Below, in pieces: positions 9,470 to 19,900 of a stretch of DNA of 64,000 nt. Origin of the DNA: Crithidia expoeki (taxonomy: Eukaryota > Euglenozoa > Kinetoplastea > Trypanosomatida > Trypanosomatidae); assembly GCA_900240875.1 (NCBI GenBank), contig OESE01000218.1, positions 682,001 through 746,000 on the forward strand, given 5' to 3'. The position numbers and the translations under genes were made by a program. The first letter of the stretch is position 1. Each line of letters begins with the position of its first letter. Below the pieces are notes generated by a model, which ran no database searches, was not told where the DNA came from, and saw only the letters and a list, made by a program, of their open reading frames with translations.

Positions 9470-11995
9470 CTATCCGATGCAAGTCTGATGCACGGTGGCG
9501 AGCTGCTCCCCTAGAGCCCGACTCCGCTTTTCTAACGCAGGGTCAGTTCGCCCAAAGTGAATATTGGACAGTTGGTACGCCTCCACCAAAAGTGGCAGGA
9601 CACAGCTCGAGACGTGCATCGAGGCAGTTGTGTCCCCAGTAATGGGGTCACGCATCAGCCGTCGGAGCGTGAGCAACAGGGTGGCGCCGTGCTCCACTAA
9701 TGTAAACGTCGTGGCGGGATGCAGCATCACCTCACACGCATCGAAGCACTTCAAAGCAGCTTCAATCGCACGCAGACACACCGAAGTGGCTACCACCGCC
9801 GCCTGCTCGCCGTCGCTCGAGGCGCGGCGATGAGAGTTGTTGACGGCTGCATTCGCGGCTGTGGCGGCCTGGCGATACGCTGCCACGGTCGCGGCAGCGC
9901 ACAAATACCGCACCAGTTCTCCCGCAGCACAGCTGCTGTCCGCGGCGGCAACAAAGCCGCGTTGCACCGCACACCCAATTGCGTAGAGCTCCTCGTTGGT
10001 CAGTGCGTCGCCGCTTGCTAAGATGCGACGTAACCGTGATTGTAGCACGTCCGTTAGCCCCGCCTCCACAGCCAGCCATGCAGCGTGTGCCCACTGTCGC
10101 TTGTGTGTGAACGTCGCGAGGAGACAGCAGTGCACCTTGCGATAAGCCTCGGCGTAGCAGAAGTCCATCCCGGTCCACCACTTTGCGACTGTTGGGTTAG
10201 CGGGTAAGATGGATTCCACCTTCGCCCGCACCGCCGTCTGGTGCTCGCTATGTGTGCACCAGCGTGTGTGCAGAAACGCACGCAGGCTTCGGTAGGTCCC
10301 CTCGTCGATAGCGGCGAGTGGGGCGACGTGCACCACAACATCGAACAAGAAACGCGGGTTGAGTAGAGGGGAGTAGCAAGCGTAAAGCCCCGCCACGCGC
10401 CACGTCCGTTCATGAAAGGCGAAGAGCTCCGCGTATGCGGCAACGAGACTGTTCCGCGTAAAGGTGAGCTGCATGTCCGCCGCAGACGCCGCCACGGCGG
10501 CAGGGGCGCACAGGTCCGCAACGTGGGCTGCCATGCAGGCCAGGATCAACCGGCGCGCAAACGCGTTATGGACGAAGCAGTCGGAGGAGGTACTGTTAGT
10601 GTAACGATGGATATCAGTCACCTCTGCCAGGCTGACAGTGTCGCTCACGGAGTCGTCGCCATCGTCCACAACGTCCTCACTGTTGTTGTTGTCACTATTA
10701 GAGGAGCGAGGCCAGGTGGGCTGCTGACGGTTCGTTTCAATGTGTTCCGCGCCAACCGCGGCGAGCGTTTCCCTGAACGTCTCGGAAGAGATCTGCGCCA
10801 CGCGCTCCATCGCGTCAACCATACTCGTGAACGACACTGCCTCTAAAACAGTCTGAATGGCGTCGTAGTACCATTGCTGATGCAGTCCATCCTCACTTTT
10901 GTTGGTGTGCGACTCTATATTTGCGCACTCGGTATCCTTTGTAGAGTTGTCGCCATCCTCCATGTACCAATACCTGACATACTCTGCAAAGATGCCCGCC
11001 ACGTGCGGCAGCGGCGCGTAAGGCTGGATGATAGCGCACATAGCTACTAGGAAATCCACCGCGGACTTGCCCGACGTGCGGCAGCGTTCCACGAGCCTTC
11101 TGGCGTCCTTCGTGATAAGGATCAGCACATCAACGCAGGTCGCGCAGAGGTCGCCGACGAGGCCGTCGATGACACTGACACCGCTGCTGTTGTCGCCGCC
11201 GTCGTCCTCGCTGCTGCTGTTTGTCGATGCATTTGCCGTGTCCACGAAAAGGTTACGCGACTCCTGCAGCTGCTCGTTTGCGCCTCGTACCCAGACATCT
11301 TCATGTGAGTCGGGGTCGTGAAAAGCGGTCGCGAGGAGGCGCCGCACGTCGGCCAACGCCGTCTCCACCTCCGCCGACAGCAGCGCAGAGCGGCCGCGGC
11401 GCAGGAAACTGAGGAGCGCATCCATCAGCGTTGCGGCCACCTCGAAGTGCCCGGTTAGGAAGGCATCCTCAATGTGGCCCAGCACCTCTGAGCCGATCGT
11501 CTCCACTGCCGCCGCATCCAGGTGTGATGGATGAGTGCACTGCAGGTCGGACACCAGCGCACGCACATCCCCTCTCAAGGCTGTACTGAAGCGATCGTTC
11601 CACTCAACGATCGCCGCACTCGCGTTTACGTCGTACAACGTGTCTTTACCCTCCGCCTCCTCGAGCAAGTTCAGCACAGTGGAGACGAGGCCCCACAGCC
11701 GCTTAGACGGCACGTCAGGTAACTCTTCGAACGCTTGGCGGTACTGCTCCGACCATGTGCTCGGTAAGACGTGAGTCGCATAGAGTTTGTTGTCTTTCTC
11801 CTCTGGCAGCGGTGTTTTGGTGCGCATGACGAGTGACGAGTGAGTTGCCCTGTCGGTCTGTGCAAAGACGTTGCTGTCGTTCGTGCTGGCACGGGAATAG
11901 CGAGAAGATTGTAGAACGATGAATGGCTTGCTCGCGCTGCGGATGGCACGCACCACGGCGTCTGGCAGCTCTGTGTAAGGGGATGGCAACGACAT
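9470..11995 (-). CDS. Conserved-looking helical protein of unknown function
   Basis: 841 residues, predicted mostly alpha-helical by eye, with no signal peptide, no membrane segment and no catalytic motif I recognise. Acidic Ser/Asn/Asp-rich linkers (about 260-280 and 435-455) separate three helical blocks, a layout seen in alpha-solenoid scaffolds such as nuclear pore Y-complex or vesicle-coat subunits. That is only an analogy. I took the ATG at 11995 (MSLPSPY) because the frame extends only 11 further codons and starts there with GTG. Codon use and composition match neighbouring genes, so it is very likely a real gene. Confidence 0.8.
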   Translation of the reverse strand: MSLPSPYTELPDAVVRAIRSASKPFIVLQSSRYSRASTNDSNVFAQTDRATHSSLVMRTKTPLPEEKDNKLYATHVLPSTWSEQYRQAFEELPDVPSKRLWGLVSTVLNLLEEAEGKDTLYDVNASAAIVEWNDRFSTALRGDVRALVSDLQCTHPSHLDAAAVETIGSEVLGHIEDAFLTGHFEVAATLMDALLSFLRRGRSALLSAEVETALADVRRLLATAFHDPDSHEDVWVRGANEQLQESRNLFVDTANASTNSSSEDDGGDNSSGVSVIDGLVGDLCATCVDVLILITKDARRLVERCRTSGKSAVDFLVAMCAIIQPYAPLPHVAGIFAEYVRYWYMEDGDNSTKDTECANIESHTNKSEDGLHQQWYYDAIQTVLEAVSFTSMVDAMERVAQISSETFRETLAAVGAEHIETNRQQPTWPRSSNSDNNNSEDVVDDGDDSVSDTVSLAEVTDIHRYTNSTSSDCFVHNAFARRLILACMAAHVADLCAPAAVAASAADMQLTFTRNSLVAAYAELFAFHERTWRVAGLYACYSPLLNPRFLFDVVVHVAPLAAIDEGTYRSLRAFLHTRWCTHSEHQTAVRAKVESILPANPTVAKWWTGMDFCYAEAYRKVHCCLLATFTHKRQWAHAAWLAVEAGLTDVLQSRLRRILASGDALTNEELYAIGCAVQRGFVAAADSSCAAGELVRYLCAAATVAAYRQAATAANAAVNNSHRRASSDGEQAAVVATSVCLRAIEAALKCFDACEVMLHPATTFTLVEHGATLLLTLRRLMRDPITGDTTASMHVSSCVLPLLVEAYQLSNIHFGRTDPALEKRSRALGEQLATVHQTCIG

Positions 11996-12773
11996 CAGCT
12001 TTGCTTGTGGTTGTATCCTTCTGTGCACCAGTCGTTTTCTAGGAGCTTTTTATGTAGTCGTGTGTTGCAGTGTTTGTAATTAAATACGTTTGATCTACAG
12101 TTACAACTTCAGCTGAGGCACGTATTTCGTGTTTGGAAAGCCACTAGAGTTTATTTTTGTGGCCAACACAGACAGGTAGGTAGTGTTTCCATACGTAGTA
12201 AAAACAACGGCAACAACAACGACAAAAAAAAAGTCAGGATGTATTTGTTGAGCCACCCGCACACAAATAAGGAAAAATGCGTTCAACCGACAAAAACAGG
12301 GATTGAAACAGGGGGAGGGCTGCGATATGGGGAGCATTTGGGCTTTCAAGTGCGCTTTTGAGCGTGCGTACGGCACTCTTTTTAATTTTTCCTTTACTTT
12401 TTTCCCCTGAAGACGAGTGCGTAAACCACAGCAAGAGATTTCTAAATGTTACGCAACAACAGTGATTCGGACACGTTTACGTTTCTCCGTTGCTGCCGCG
12501 TAGAAGCCTCCTAAGAACAACAAACAAAAGCTCTTACCTGGCTAACAGGGAGCCTTTTGTTTGCGCTTCAATTGTTTTTGAAGGAACACGGCCGTAAAAG
12601 CCGACCGATCTTTCCACTGCGAATCGAACGGAAAAGACAGGGAAGTGAAAAAAAGTGGTGACTTTACGGATAGCGTTCGAGTGTGGGTCACAAAACGATT
12701 AAAAGCAACCGCTAGATAGATTTGAACAAAGGTCTGCCTTTCACTCTCTCATTCCCACTTCTTTTTATTGCAA
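11996..12773. other. Spacer between two unassigned genes
   Basis: A/T-rich intergenic sequence with an imperfect CAA-rich run and an A9 tract near 12205-12233. No RNA gene was seen; a GNNTYGAWC match near 12620 has no tRNA arms around it. Confidence 0.45.
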
Positions 12774-15743
12774 TCAAGTCGCATCTGAGAGGTCAATCCG
12801 CTTCGCAACAGTGTCCTCTCTCTCTCCTTCAGCGCTGACGTTGCTGTTGTGCCCCTCCCTTTGACTCTTAGCTACAGAACCAGCAATTGAATGTTGTGAA
12901 GCTACATTGCTCTCCCCCATGCTTTTCGCCCTCTCATTCTTCTCACTCGCCGCCACTATATTCGTGCGCTGCGGTGTTGGCACTGGCGTGTTATGCAGGC
13001 TGTCAGCGATCGCCGTTACCACCTGCTTTGCCAGCGCCACCCGCCGCGGCCAAACCCATAGTGTGAGCGTCAGCCCACCGAAGAGCCCCAACGCAATCAG
13101 GCAATCTTTCACAATTCGGTAGAGTAAGTCGCCGATGGTCTGCTGCAGCGCGGTGGACAAAGCCATTCGCACAACGACGACCACAGCAGTTGCCTGCCTG
13201 TTCGATTCATCGTCGAAGAAGACGAGAAAAGCCTTGGTGGACAGCCACGGGAGCACGTAGCGCAGTGTCAGGCTATACAGCTTGCTTGTGAAGGGTAGCA
13301 CCGAGAGTCCGATCAGAACAAGTAAGCCAATTGAGTGTAGAAGCAAGTAATTCATGCAAGCCTGGTGGTGAGCGCGGAGGAGCAAGAAGAGGCCGTTAGC
13401 GCGAGCAATAAGGGATTCCAAGGGTAAGTAGTGCTCCACGCGCCGCGGAAAGACACGCTTAAACAAGTGCAGGGGCGAGTGTGGACTCGAGGTACGTTGG
13501 CTCTCCGCCTCGATCAACTCACGCATTTCATTGCGCATCGCCACGAGCAGCAGTAGTGACTGGACCACAGTCACTACGAGGTGAATAGAAAATGAAGTGC
13601 CACTATATTGTGCCATAAAACAACTGGCCTTGTGCAAGAAAATTGGCACTACACGCAAAACAAGAGTGAGGAGGACTTCCGCTCTAGTAATGATGATTCC
13701 GGCAAGTTTCCGAAAGACTGACCACTCGTACCGCAGCCAGTGCGCCTCGAGGCCCCACCACCAAGTGAAGAGGCGGAATGCGCTCGACAGCAGAGGAAGC
13801 TGCGCGAGTACCCGCCACACCGCACACAGCGGCGTGTCCAACCGTAGCAGTATCATTCCTATTGTGTGTGCCACAGTGCCGAACACGCGCAGCAGCGGAC
13901 GAGGTAAGACAAAAAGCAAGAAGTGACCCACTGTCCACAATCCGTACAAAATCCCCCGTGTCACGGTCGCCTCGGCATCCCACGCCCAGCGAAAAACGTT
14001 CCACACGCCAGGGAAGAGGTCCGCCGCGTCGGCGAGGGTGGAGAGAACAGCGAGGGCGGACATGCGTGTCTGCGCGCCCGCCTTGAAGGCCACGTGTGAC
14101 GCGTGGGTGCGGCCGAACGCGGCGCAGAGTCTGACGACAGGCACGTGGGCGCGCGAAACCGCCGCCTGCGCCTCGAAGGCGTCTTCGAGAGAAGAGGAAG
14201 TCAAAAGGGACGAGGATGGAGTGGTTCCTGATGTTGCTCCTGTGAATGTGGCATGAATAGACGCAGCGTTGCCTCCACACAAAAGTCCGCCGGTGTACAC
14301 GACCACCTCCTCCGCTGCATGTTTGATGTGCGGCATGGCGTCGACAAACCACACGCCGAAACGGACGAGAACAGCAGAAAGAGTGGAGCAGCACACGTTG
14401 AGCCCGTCTGCAAACAAAAACCCAAGCGGGAGAATGACATGGTCAGTCAGAAGGAGTAATGACTCTTGCACACGGCACATGTAGCGAGGGAAGTACCAGC
14501 CGAAGCGTACGGGGAAAGGTGCCTTTTGGACGAACGAATCGGGTAGCTCTGAAATGCTCAACTCCTCGATGCAATCGAGCAGCAGTCGCGCGGCAGCGTG
14601 AGTGGCTGTGCTGCTGTATTCCTCGACGCCCTCCACTTCGCGCCGTCCATTGCCTATCTGCATAGCTATTGCGTCCTGTACAGCGGTGCAGTTCTCCTCA
14701 GCTTCTTGTCCTGCATAGAATACCTGTAGCTTGCTGCTTGTCGCGTCTGAAGCTAACGCATCAACCTCTGGTCGCTCTGTCCAGTAGATGGTCACGTTGC
14801 GTAGTAGCGTGGTGACGTGCAACCGTAGGCACGGCATGTGCGCACGTGGCAAATCTGAAGGTCCAGCAGAAGAGGAAGCACTCTGCATGTATGGGTGGCA
14901 ATGAATCTGACTGTGCTGTATCCGACTACGTTTACCTCCGAGAAAAATGAAGTCTGCAAAAGGCATGTGGGCATTCTCGTCGTTCAGCACCTCCGCGTAG
15001 TGCGTGAGCATCGTTTCATCGCCGCTAGCCACAATGTAAAACGTCAGCAGAGTATTCATCTCTCCTTTTTCAGGTTCCCGATTCAGCCCTGACTGATTCA
15101 TTCTAAACACGTTTTTTTTGTCGGTCTTCCACGTGGCGCGCAACCATGACACGATATCGACCGACAGCTTGGGTGTTGGAACCGCAGAAGCAGCCAGCGG
15201 CGACGCGCTGCCTTCAATTTTCACCGAGTCGTAAAAAGAGTAGATATAACGCGGCGGAAACTGATCACGTCCAGCTTCACTAACAACACGCGACGACGCA
15301 GCGACAATCGTTCTGAGCGACGGCATCAACACGTGCTGGCGTCGCACTAACGGTGACCACTCCTGCTTTGCTACATCGACGTCCTCCACCAGAAGCGGGG
15401 CGATCACATTGAAAAGCGCTAAGCAGTAGAACGTTAAGCTGCTCACCCACAGCCACCGAAAGCTCAAAAAAGAGCGACAGAAGGCCGCGCTCGTCACGGT
15501 CGCAAGAAGCATCAAAGCAGGAAGCAGTGCGCTACTACTGGCAAATACCACAAGAGCCACGACAGTCGCAGTGGACCATAGCAGCTCGTCTAGCACTGGA
15601 TTCATGAACCGGTGTTTAATTCTGGTGGCAAGAGAGACGAGAATTCGCACGGTGGCGCGTAATAAAGCGAAGAGAAAAAAAAAGCCACATACGGCTGCGA
15701 CGGTGGCGTGCACCGTCGTCTCGTCGCAGCGCAGCACCAACAT
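12774..15743 (-). CDS. Large polytopic membrane protein of unknown function
   Basis: 989 residues. Strong hydrophobic segments lie near the N-terminus (about 13-37, 55-82, 85-105, plus a neighbouring one). A hydrophilic region of roughly 300 residues follows (about 120-420), then many further hydrophobic stretches from about 430 to 900, including a pair near 820-845 and 890-915. The C-terminal 70 residues are polar and probably cytosolic. I recognise no transporter signature, catalytic motif or known family. The ATG at 15743 (MLVLRCD) replaces a GTG four codons upstream. The size and layout (membrane anchors, a large soluble insert, more membrane segments) would suit an ER or organelle membrane protein, but that is inference. 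Confidence 0.8.
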   Translation of the reverse strand: MLVLRCDETTVHATVAAVCGFFFLFALLRATVRILVSLATRIKHRFMNPVLDELLWSTATVVALVVFASSSALLPALMLLATVTSAAFCRSFLSFRWLWVSSLTFYCLALFNVIAPLLVEDVDVAKQEWSPLVRRQHVLMPSLRTIVAASSRVVSEAGRDQFPPRYIYSFYDSVKIEGSASPLAASAVPTPKLSVDIVSWLRATWKTDKKNVFRMNQSGLNREPEKGEMNTLLTFYIVASGDETMLTHYAEVLNDENAHMPFADFIFLGGKRSRIQHSQIHCHPYMQSASSSAGPSDLPRAHMPCLRLHVTTLLRNVTIYWTERPEVDALASDATSSKLQVFYAGQEAEENCTAVQDAIAMQIGNGRREVEGVEEYSSTATHAAARLLLDCIEELSISELPDSFVQKAPFPVRFGWYFPRYMCRVQESLLLLTDHVILPLGFLFADGLNVCCSTLSAVLVRFGVWFVDAMPHIKHAAEEVVVYTGGLLCGGNAASIHATFTGATSGTTPSSSLLTSSSLEDAFEAQAAVSRAHVPVVRLCAAFGRTHASHVAFKAGAQTRMSALAVLSTLADAADLFPGVWNVFRWAWDAEATVTRGILYGLWTVGHFLLFVLPRPLLRVFGTVAHTIGMILLRLDTPLCAVWRVLAQLPLLSSAFRLFTWWWGLEAHWLRYEWSVFRKLAGIIITRAEVLLTLVLRVVPIFLHKASCFMAQYSGTSFSIHLVVTVVQSLLLLVAMRNEMRELIEAESQRTSSPHSPLHLFKRVFPRRVEHYLPLESLIARANGLFLLLRAHHQACMNYLLLHSIGLLVLIGLSVLPFTSKLYSLTLRYVLPWLSTKAFLVFFDDESNRQATAVVVVVRMALSTALQQTIGDLLYRIVKDCLIALGLFGGLTLTLWVWPRRVALAKQVVTAIADSLHNTPVPTPQRTNIVAASEKNERAKSMGESNVASQHSIAGSVAKSQREGHNSNVSAEGEREDTVAKRIDLSDAT

Positions 15744-16903
15744 CACCTGCCTCACAACAAAGTAGTAAGATAAAAGCGAAGGGGTGTTTTGTGGAAGGGG
15801 AAGCGACTATTAAACGAAGGAGAAACACAAGGAGGGAGCAGCCCACAGCGTGGCAGAGTAGCAAAAGACTACGAGCACTGATACACTCTGCATGCACTTC
15901 AAGGGGGGAGGGAGGGAACGGACAGATGGATGAGCTGTTTACGATGTGTGGCACGGAAGCAGCAAAGTGAAATCGAAAAAGTAAAATCTACACGAGAATA
16001 ATGGTGTGAGTGTCTAGTGGCAACGTAATGCACGTTTTTTTTTTGTAAAAAGGAAAAACAGAAAGAAGAGATTTTGCGTTGCTGCATTTCAGAAAAGGAA
16101 AATACCTCGATTAGGCGCCAGTTTAAAAAGGGGTCGAAGACAATGCGTAACGTTGGGGCTCTGAGAAGAGGAACAAGGAGCTGCTGCATGTTGCATTGCA
16201 GACGAAAAGGCGTCATGAGGGGTTGCACATCGGAGTTTGTCTGATCTGGGCTGTTCTTGCTGTTCTTGTCTTTTACTGTACTGACACAGCAAACGTGGAC
16301 AAGCGTAATCCCGTAAAGCGGGAGATGGCAAAGTAACAACAAATAAGAAGGCGGCTTGGGTGTAAGTTACTACTACTTTTCTCGACTACTTTCAGAAGCA
16401 CCAGTTATTCTGGATAACATTAAATTTTCAGAGACCACTTGTTTACAACAAGTTAACGAATGAGCGAAACACGAAACGGATTTGCAAAGGAAAAAGAGGG
16501 AGAAAAAGAAAAACGGCAGTTCGCACGCCGCATGGTAACTCCTATGCATCCGCAGCCGGTTTCTTAAGAGCAACAACGACTAGAACCCATTTTTATAGCT
16601 GCGGAAATGTCCCTGAGTCGGCTATATGAGCAGCAAGTAAGTGGTATCATCAGTAACTCCGGCTCAAACCCCAAAAGGCAAATCAAAAAAAAGGCAAAGA
16701 ATAGAAGAATGCACGCACGCGCAAACACACATTCTCCTTATACGCACGAACAAAAAATGCAGATCGGATAGCAAAGGAGTAATGCAAACGAATGCATCGT
16801 TGTTTTCAGCGTAGTATCACCGTCAAGTGGGCAAAGCTGTTTTAGTTTTTTTGTAGGTTGTAGATCGTCTCTCGTTTTCTACCTCTGTGTTTGCACGTGA
16901 ACT
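15744..16903. other. Spacer upstream of polytopic membrane protein gene
   Basis: A 1.2 kb intergenic stretch with an A9 tract near 16037 (minus-strand T tract). GAGTCGG (16615-16621) and CCGGCTC (16662-16668) can pair with one G-U, giving a long-looped hairpin of doubtful meaning. No BEACH-domain coding sequence is present here, which matters for the gene at 16904. Confidence 0.45.
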
Positions 16904-19900
16904 TTAATGAGTCACACTGCCACATGGAGCTGCGCTTGTGGTAGAGCCGACAGTGCCCTTCGTAATCTCCTCCTCCACATCCGCACGAAGCTGCTGGAAC
17001 TCCTTCCGGCTGCGTTCACTGTAGCCCACCCCCGCAGCCCCACCGCTGCCAGCCTTTGACCCCTGCCCACCAAAGAATGTGCTAGTGGTGATGGACGTGG
17101 TGTTGCCGCGCTCCTCGTTTTTGTCATCGTATTTGCCGAGTGCAAGACCCGCCATGGCCGCTTGAATGTTGCGTTGCACCACGGCCCACGCATCGGGGTG
17201 GGCGTTGCACCATTCAAGCAGCTGCATTGTAAAGGCGCACGCGCTGGGCTCGGTGTCGTCCTCCAGCGGATTCAAGCCAATGCCGTGCCCGGCAGTCCAA
17301 TGTGGGGGATTTGCACTCCCACTCTCCTTGAGACCAGCGTTGTCGCCGCCACCGCTATTGCTCGTGTTCACGCCGCCAGCGTTGGAGTCGACATCAGTGA
17401 AGACCTCGCTAATCGCACGATCGGATGGGGTAGGGAGAGAGGGGCACATCATGTGCTGCACCGGACTTAGCGCGGAGTCGAACATGCCTGTGCTGCTGCT
17501 CAGCAGATCTTTCAGCTTGATCACCTCCCTGTTTTCGCCCACCACTGCATGCAGCTCGCGCAGCCGCGCTGGGTCGGCGCAGGCCAGCTGCTGTATGAGC
17601 GACACCAGCACCTCCACCTCGTTCACACTGTTTTCCTTGATACTGTTTGATAGATGGAAGAGCAGCACAGTCATCGAGTTTGCGTTGTTCACGTTGATGT
17701 CGATCAGCTGATTCAGCGAGCGTTTGCGCAACCGCAAAAAGCGGCGCGATTCACGCAATACGAAGAAGGCGAGGACGTCTCGAATGGTCAGCAGGTTGCT
17801 GCTCGTCTTCATGCGGCGGCGCACCTGCATGCTGCTCGAGACGGATATGTTCGTGATCGCCATGACGATGGCGATCCCAAGGCTTGGCGGGAAGGGATGC
17901 AGGGCCGTGTGCACGTCCTTGAAGAGAGAATTCAGATTGCGAAGGATGTTGCTGGCGTTCTCGACGAGCTCGCCGTTCTTCTGTACACAAAAATAACGTG
18001 CAATTTCCTCCAGCACAATGCGGACGAGCCGCGGAGGCCAGTCGCCGTCACGTATGCTGCGCACCTGAGCCCGCTCATTCAACGAAATGTCGAGAATGAC
18101 CATCTTGCGTATGATTGCGCAGGTGCGCTGACGCACCTCGGCCACGAAATCGCTGCGGTCTTGGTGCAGCCGCCGCATGCCAAGCTCGAAGCGGTCGCGC
18201 GCCACAGCAGACGTTAGGGCCACTGGTGGGCTGTTGGTCGTGGTTTTCGCCACCTCCTCGCCCTCCGGCGACAGCACGCGAACAGCCGAAACATCGGACG
18301 GCTTCTCGAAGAAGACCCGCACCGCCGCCCACAAGCCGCCAAGCCACTGGATGTCCATCAGCTTCAGCGCGTGCTTCGGGTAGTCAATGACTTTGCTGAG
18401 GTAGTTGAGCACCTCGATGGCGACCCGCTCGTCGCTGGTGGCGGTGACGACGTTTGGCACCACGCCGCTCTCCTGGCGAGGCAGCTGGGGAGTGGAGTAG
18501 TCCACTGATCCTGTTCCTGTCATCACAACGGCCGCGGGAGTGGCGGCGGTGACAGACAATAACGGCAGCGGTTCACTCGAAGGCACCTTCTTCACGTTGC
18601 TTGACTTCACCGTGGACGAAGTCGGCGATGGCAGACGGCCGACCAGCGTTTGAATTAACAGATCTAATGCGCATAGCACTGTCTTCAGGGCCAGTGGCAG
18701 TTCCAGGCTGTGGTAGCGGTTGCCCTTGTGCAGGACCATCAGCTCCCCAAAGTCCTCGTTTACCTTGCCGTAGTCGTGAGTGTGCTCAAAACTGTAGCCG
18801 CGCCGCGTGCCGAGCTGGTTGACCGTGATGGTCGGTGTGTGTCCGTGGTACTCGTACGTACGCCGCTGTGGTCGACCTAGACTGCCGACGTTCACTGCAG
18901 AGCCGGATGCCGTTGCGGAAGTCGAAGCAGCTGCTGCAGGTGGGGTGGCAGACGACGACGACTCTCGCTGCCGTGAGCGGTGCGAGAGGTGCGCAGCTGC
19001 CATGAGTCGCATCGCAATGCCGTCCGCTTCGGGCTTCTTCTCCCTGTAACGGCGGAACTCGTCGAAGGCGACTTGGAAGAGCGCATCGAAGGTGCGAATC
19101 CCCAGCGGGATCGGGCTGCATGGCTCTGTAATGGCCATCGACAGAACATCAAAGCCGTCGCTCTTCTTGAAAAACTTCGCGCAGCTCTTAAGCGGCATTA
19201 AGAGAGACAGCAGTCCAATTGCCAGCACGCGAATCGCCTCGCTCGAGTGATTTTCACCATTGACGAGCAGGAGCAGAAAAGCGTAGCCGCGCCCTTTGCA
19301 GCATTCTTGAATCATCTCGCACATCGCGACGTCCTCCTGCGCAATATCGAAGAGCATGCGCAGCACGCGCACCTTCGCTGTGTCGGTGGTAGGGCTGGTG
19401 GAGCTCGGCGTGAAGAGGAACAGAAAAACCTGGCGCAGCTCCGCCTCGCCGCGGCACAGCTTCTCGATCAGAATAACAGCTGACTTGATACATTCTTTCG
19501 GCAGGTGCAGCGTCAAATTCAAAATGTTCTGGAAGCGCTTTGGATCTTCTTGGAAAAGCTTCAAGTTCTCTCGCACCAGCAGGCAGTCACTGAGCTCACG
19601 CAAAATGATATTAGTGGAGTTCGCCTCCTGTGTGCTGACACTGGGCAGCGACGGCGGCGGCAAAAAGGAGGGCGAGGAAGATCCGGTGTCGGAAGACTGC
19701 GTGCCGCCGTTCTCCTCATTAACACGACTGCATTGATCGATCATCTCCTTATTCCGCGCGCTTGTCTGCATGACGCAGCTCAGCAGAATGTCGAACACAC
19801 GCTGCGTGCACGCGTGCTGACGCAACGCCCGGCCGCCTCCGCGTACGGTTACGGACTGCAGAAGCAGCGAGGCGAACTCAGGGAACGCCGTCTTCCACGA

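Noticed and set aside
12610-12640. Possible tRNA B box (gaatcgaac)
   Set aside because: No pairing T arm, no A box at the right distance and no acceptor stem could be drawn.
16615-16668. Hairpin with a TGATGA-like box on the minus strand, considered as a C/D snoRNA
   Set aside because: No D box (CTGA) at a suitable distance on that strand.
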